DNA from: Phycisphaerales bacterium
GTDB taxonomy: Bacteria > Planctomycetota > Phycisphaerae > Phycisphaerales > SM1A02
Direction: 5' to 3'
NCBI GenBank assembly: GCA_007127615.1
Contig: SKZB01000336.1
Coordinates: forward strand, 1 to 6,852
DNA: 6,852 bases
Shown: positions 6,101 through 6,852 of the stretch, piece by piece
How positions within the stretch are numbered: position 1 is the stretch's first letter
Layout: every line of letters begins with the position of its first letter
Notes under the pieces: generated by a model
Seen by the model: the letters and a program-made list of their open reading frames with translations, nothing else
Databases searched by the model: none
What the model was told of the DNA's origin: nothing
Position numbers and translations under genes: made by a program

Positions 6101-6852
6101 GGGTCCGCGCCTCCGCCGAGCCGCTGACCAATTCCGTCATCGTCTCCGCATCACGGCAGAACATTCGCAAGATCGAGCAGATCGTCGAGCAGTTGGACGT
6201 GGCGGATTACGCCAAGCTGCCCGCGCCGCGGATCATCCCCGCGCGGAACGGCAACCCGGAACAGCTCGCCCAGTCGCTCCGGCGACTCTACGAGCCCTCC
6301 GGCGACCGCCGCGGCCGGGACACGCTGCGGATCGTGGCCGACACCGGCTCGAACTCGGTCATCGTTCGCGCGACGGACGAAGAGTTTCAGCAGCTCAGCG
6401 CACTCGCCGAAGCGCTGAATCAGGAAGCGGGGGAGCAGGGCGTCTCCGTCCGGGTGCTTCGGCTCGCCGCCGCCCCCGCCGCGCGGGTCGCCAGTGCGAT
6501 CCGCGATGCTTTCGGTGAGAAGGCGCGGCAGACGAACCAGCCGCTCTCGATCCAGGTCGATGCCGCCGGCAACGCGCTGATCATCGCCTCCACCGGGGGG
6601 CTCTTCCGCGAGATCGAAGAGACGGTGGCGCAGCTCGATGCGCTCGCCCCCGGAGGCGGGCAGGGCATCTTCATCATCGAGCTCGAGCACATCTCGCCCG
6701 ACGAAGCGAAGAACGTGGTCGAGACGATCGGCCTCCATCAGCCGCAGCGCGACGATTCCGCGGCGCGGCTGGTCAGCGAACCGATCCGCATTTCGACCCT
6801 GCGCGGGCGCAACGCGGTCATCGTGATCGCCAACCCCGCCGATCAGGACACC
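1..6852 (+). CDS. Giant tandem-repeat secretin N-domain protein, partial at both ends
   Basis: Frame 1 is open across the entire window (2284 codons, no stop), so both ends of the gene lie outside. The translation is a head-to-tail array of 25 complete and 2 partial modules of about 65-98 residues, each with strand, L-x-H-A/F-A-D-A turn, helix, loop, a hallmark strand such as VETDERTNSLIISAP (residues 335-349), and a closing helix such as AEELIEQLD (189-197). This pattern is that of Secretin_N / NolW-like domains, which in GspD and PilQ form stacked periplasmic rings that bind secretion or pilus partners. Linkers are only 4-12 residues. Module 10 carries a 139-residue partly acidic insertion. 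There is no cysteine, 19 lysines and abundant arginine. No signal peptide, N0 domain, transmembrane segment or secretin barrel is visible, so export and pore formation are inferred only from family. A periplasmic or envelope location in a planctomycete-like bacterium is my best guess. Specific function unknown. Confidence 0.93.
139..348 (+). repeat. Secretin N-domain module M1
   Basis: Residues 47-116. First strand and turn VRTYAIKHADLNQVRAAL, hallmark strand ITAEPMSRRLIVSGP, closing helix VESVIDELD. The usual T-N before L-I-V is replaced by S-R-R. Confidence 0.88.
370..591 (+). repeat. Secretin N-domain module M2
   Basis: Residues 124-197. LRFFRLEHARAETIADML, then a medium loop (LTEEITEAGIDVRQL), hallmark VTADRKTNLIILSAP and helix AEELIEQLD. 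A near-consensus module of the L-x-H-A-R-A turn type. Confidence 0.9.
616..822 (+). repeat. Secretin N-domain module M3
   Basis: Residues 206-274. VRVRPLTFADAREVSRSL, hallmark ITAAGGSNALILVGL, helix VEALIEPLD. This is the F-A-D-A turn type, with Gly-Gly in place of the charged pair before S-N. Confidence 0.88.
844..1092 (+). repeat. Secretin N-domain module M4 (long-loop type)
   Basis: Residues 282-364. ARTFPLEFADAGTIAPIV, a long loop (about residues 305-332) containing the strand-like piece PRIMIERI, then the consensus hallmark VETDERTNSLIISAP and helix AETLITQLD. At 83 residues it is clearly longer than its neighbours M3 and M5. Confidence 0.9.
1111..1314 (+). repeat. Secretin N-domain module M5 (degenerate)
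   Basis: Residues 371-438. ERTFQTFTPRHSDPSALA starts the module. The hallmark is weakened to LIPEARSGAIVVIGP (no T-N-x-L) and the closing helix ends in E-W-D instead of L-D. Spacing and length (68 residues) still fit the array. Confidence 0.8.
1339..1572 (+). repeat. Secretin N-domain module M6
   Basis: Residues 447-524. FRIVVLEHAEPRIVAETV, medium-long loop including a Trp (ARWPESL), hallmark VTADDAASRVLLSAP (T-N replaced by A-S) and helix AMRLIDDLD. Confidence 0.86.
1597..1800 (+). repeat. Secretin N-domain module M7
   Basis: Residues 533-600. VRIFTLQQADAERVASAV, short loop, hallmark INAEPSTNALIVTAA, helix VASLVESLD. A compact 68-residue near-consensus module. Confidence 0.9.
1819..2067 (+). 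repeat. Secretin N-domain module M8 (long-loop type)
   Basis: Residues 607-689. VRTVFLRHARADQVAPIV, long loop with the strand-like piece EEIPIWIRYDAL and an Arg-rich tail, hallmark VSADSRLNAVIISAP, helix AEEMVTQLD. It is followed by the longest linker of the array (12 residues, 690-701). Confidence 0.9.
2104..2295 (+). repeat. Secretin N-domain module M9 (shortest)
   Basis: Residues 702-765. VRVLTVENADASELATNL, very short loop (FSADDSTETPP), hallmark IRVDAASNSLLVRATA, helix IEEIATSLD. At 64 residues it is the shortest complete module, placed directly before the interrupted M10. Confidence 0.88.
2713..2742 (+). repeat. Perfect 15-bp tandem duplication (AEQED x2)
   Basis: The 15-base unit gcggagcaggaagac occurs twice, back to back, at 2713-2727 and 2728-2742, encoding AEQED-AEQED within the acidic tract. 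Exact DNA identity suggests a recent slippage duplication, unlike the strongly diverged modules around it. Confidence 0.92.
2761..2784 (+). repeat. 9-bp tandem repeat (LEE-LEE-LE)
   Basis: The unit ctcgaagag is repeated 2.7 times without mismatch (24 bases) and encodes LEELEELE. It lies 18 bases after the AEQED duplication and looks like another slippage product in the same acidic low-complexity tract. Confidence 0.9.
3001..3219 (+). repeat. Secretin N-domain module M11
   Basis: Residues 1001-1073. IRYIALPESINPADLSRL, loop with PPGGDRGDYRRR, hallmark VIPDQTAGALIVAAS (T-N replaced by A-G), helix VGELIAALS. The final Asp is replaced by Ser. Only four residues separate it from M10. Confidence 0.85.
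3241..3531 (+). repeat. Secretin N-domain module M12 (long-loop type)
   Basis: Residues 1081-1177. VVKVYPLETITAERAAGSV, then a long loop with the basic Gln/Arg run PQPRQRGRQAQRMR (1111-1124) and the strand-like ITLMIDEQRIEAV (1128-1140). Hallmark VTPDAAANALIVMGP and helix VDQFIEMID follow. At 97 residues it is among the longest modules. Confidence 0.87.
3553..3771 (+). repeat. Secretin N-domain module M13
   Basis: Residues 1185-1257. LKMFALDHAPASEMRNTL, loop rich in Arg and Met (FRAMQSRLGPGAMMPE), consensus hallmark FSIDQRTNTLIVTAS, helix VEELLRKLD. Confidence 0.9.
3787..3990 (+). repeat. Secretin N-domain module M14 (degenerate hallmark)
   Basis: Residues 1263-1330. FPLRTVELETAEPQRAAQ, short loop, hallmark changed to IVPDNNSGVLLIRAS, helix IDRVLAEID. 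T-N-x-L is replaced by N-S-G-V, but the position and length fit the array. Confidence 0.84.
4006..4233 (+). repeat. Secretin N-domain module M15
   Basis: Residues 1336-1411. FEVRTITLERANASAVAD, strongly basic loop AGRGRRDQSRR (1369-1379), hallmark IIGDEASRTLLVAAS (T-N replaced by S-R), helix IEELIEQFD. Confidence 0.86.
4249..4500 (+). repeat. Secretin N-domain module M16 (Trp- and QRG-loop)
   Basis: Residues 1417-1500. FRVFELQHARATDIRDTV, an unusual loop with three tryptophans (MWNQPGMWLWPP, 1446-1457) followed by QQRGQQRDRG, hallmark VRADSRLNSLIVTGE, helix VEPLIEMLD. The same loop in M17 also carries Trp. Confidence 0.9.
4519..4734 (+). repeat. Secretin N-domain module M17
   Basis: Residues 1507-1578. 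VRIYRVQHARAQLVAEVL, loop with paired tryptophans (RPWWQPADPSDP), hallmark IRYDDPTKAIIVAAS (N replaced by K), helix IAELIESID. Confidence 0.88.
4756..4962 (+). repeat. Secretin N-domain module M18
   Basis: Residues 1586-1654. TRVVGVEFARAPELAQTL, Ala/Pro loop (AIDAPAPT), hallmark ILSSASANALVISAD, helix IEDLIDRLD. Its end (L-I-D-R-L-D-T) is almost identical at the DNA level to the end of M19 (bases 5158-5178). Confidence 0.88.
4981..5175 (+). repeat. Secretin N-domain module M19
   Basis: Residues 1661-1725. IEIIALRDAEARDIARIV, short loop (SRRGDLPG), the cleanest hallmark of the array (VTPDARTNSLIVSAP) and helix VAALIDRLD. Compact at 65 residues. Confidence 0.92.
5191..5442 (+). repeat. Secretin N-domain module M20 (long-loop type)
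   Basis: Residues 1731-1814. IRTYALEGARAEEAQRLL, long loop with the strand-like ITIRLEEAELEPVE (1767-1780), which resembles the matching piece of M12, then hallmark IVADRRSNSLIVTAT and helix IEYLIRQID. 84 residues. Confidence 0.9.
5461..5658 (+). repeat. Secretin N-domain module M21
   Basis: Residues 1821-1886. YRIIRLEHAMASDVSFTL, short loop, hallmark IDYLRAENQLVIAAT (T-N replaced by E-N, shortened strand), helix IDRILEEID. Confidence 0.87.
5677..5886 (+). repeat. Secretin N-domain module M22
   Basis: Residues 1893-1962. TRFVPLEFAEAQQVQEAL, loop FYGPGAFDADTPAK, consensus hallmark IVADPATNSLVISAD, helix IQSLLSELD. Confidence 0.9.
5905..6198 (+). repeat. Secretin N-domain module M23 (longest uninterrupted)
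   Basis: Residues 1969-2066. LRVLPLTYADASSVARAI, then a long polar loop (about 1993-2038) with the basic run ERRPGVDRARPQRGQRDQ, Pro-rich continuation DDPRAVEPP and a second strand-like LLVES. Hallmark RASAEPLTNSVIVSAS and helix IEQIVEQLD follow. 98 residues. Confidence 0.88.
6220..6420 (+). repeat. Secretin N-domain module M24
   Basis: Residues 2074-2140. PRIIPARNGNPEQLAQSL (the usual L-x-H-A turn is replaced by A-R-N-G-N-P), loop SGDRRGRD, consensus hallmark IVADTGSNSVIVRAT, helix LSALAEALN with a final Asn instead of Asp. Confidence 0.88.
6439..6639 (+). repeat. Secretin N-domain module M25
   Basis: Residues 2147-2213. VRVLRLAAAPAARVASAI, loop GEKARQTNQP, hallmark IQVDAAGNALIIAST, helix IEETVAQLD, followed by a Gly-rich linker (APGGG). 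Confidence 0.89.
6661..6852 (+). repeat. Secretin N-domain module M26 (cut by window edge)
   Basis: Residues 2221-2284. FIIELEHISPDEAKNVVE, loop LHQPQRDDSAAR, hallmark ISTLRGRNAVIVIAN. The closing helix lies beyond the right edge, so the array continues at least to the end of this module. Confidence 0.87.

Noticed and set aside
1..6852. CRISPR array or DNA-level satellite, suggested by the regular roughly 260-base periodicity
   Set aside because: The periodicity is at the protein level. Repeats are not conserved as DNA, spacing varies in multiples of three, and the frame is kept throughout.

Overview
The whole window lies inside one protein-coding gene on the + strand. Frame 1 is open from base 1 to base 6852: 2284 codons, no stop codon, and neither the true start nor the true end visible. 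I translated it end to end by hand. The product is a tandem array of short alpha/beta modules of the secretin N-domain type (the 'bacterial type II/III secretion system short domain', Secretin_N / NolW-like, known from the N1-N3 domains of GspD, PilQ and YscC-type secretins). Each module has the same order: a beta strand running into an L-x-H-A / F-A-D-A turn and an amphipathic helix, a variable loop, a hallmark strand of the form V-x-A-D-x-x-T-N-x-L-I-V-x-A-P, then a second helix ending in I-x-x-L-D. I count 25 complete modules plus a partial one at each edge, joined by short linkers of 4 to 12 residues. Residue numbers below count from the first codon of the window.

Layout. Bases 1-114 hold the end of a module (M0). 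Modules M1-M9 fill 139-2295. M10 (2314-2988) is split by an insertion of about 139 residues: an Arg/Ser-rich start, a short hydrophobic signal-peptide-like stretch, then a strongly acidic low-complexity tract with small tandem DNA repeats. M11-M25 fill 3001-6639, and M26 (6661-6852) is cut by the window edge. Some modules carry Gln/Arg/Gly-rich or Trp-rich loops at the same loop position. There is no intergenic DNA, RNA gene, promoter, terminator, mobile element or CRISPR array.

Organism. GC is high (roughly mid-60s percent by eye, not counted), codons are GC-ending, the protein has no cysteine and only 19 lysines, and arginine is abundant. From general knowledge, very long proteins made of repeated secretin N-domain modules are typical of Planctomycetota and related bacteria, so that is my best guess; nothing in the window proves it.

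Function. Only the fold family of the modules is well supported. In classical secretins one to four such domains stack as periplasmic rings beneath an outer-membrane barrel. Here there are at least 25 in a row and no barrel, signal peptide or N0 domain is visible. The protein may be a giant secretin-like periplasmic tube, a fibre or scaffold, or a cell-envelope spanning protein; which one depends on the ends lying outside the window. The many long reading frames on the opposite strand and in the other frames are shadows of this gene.
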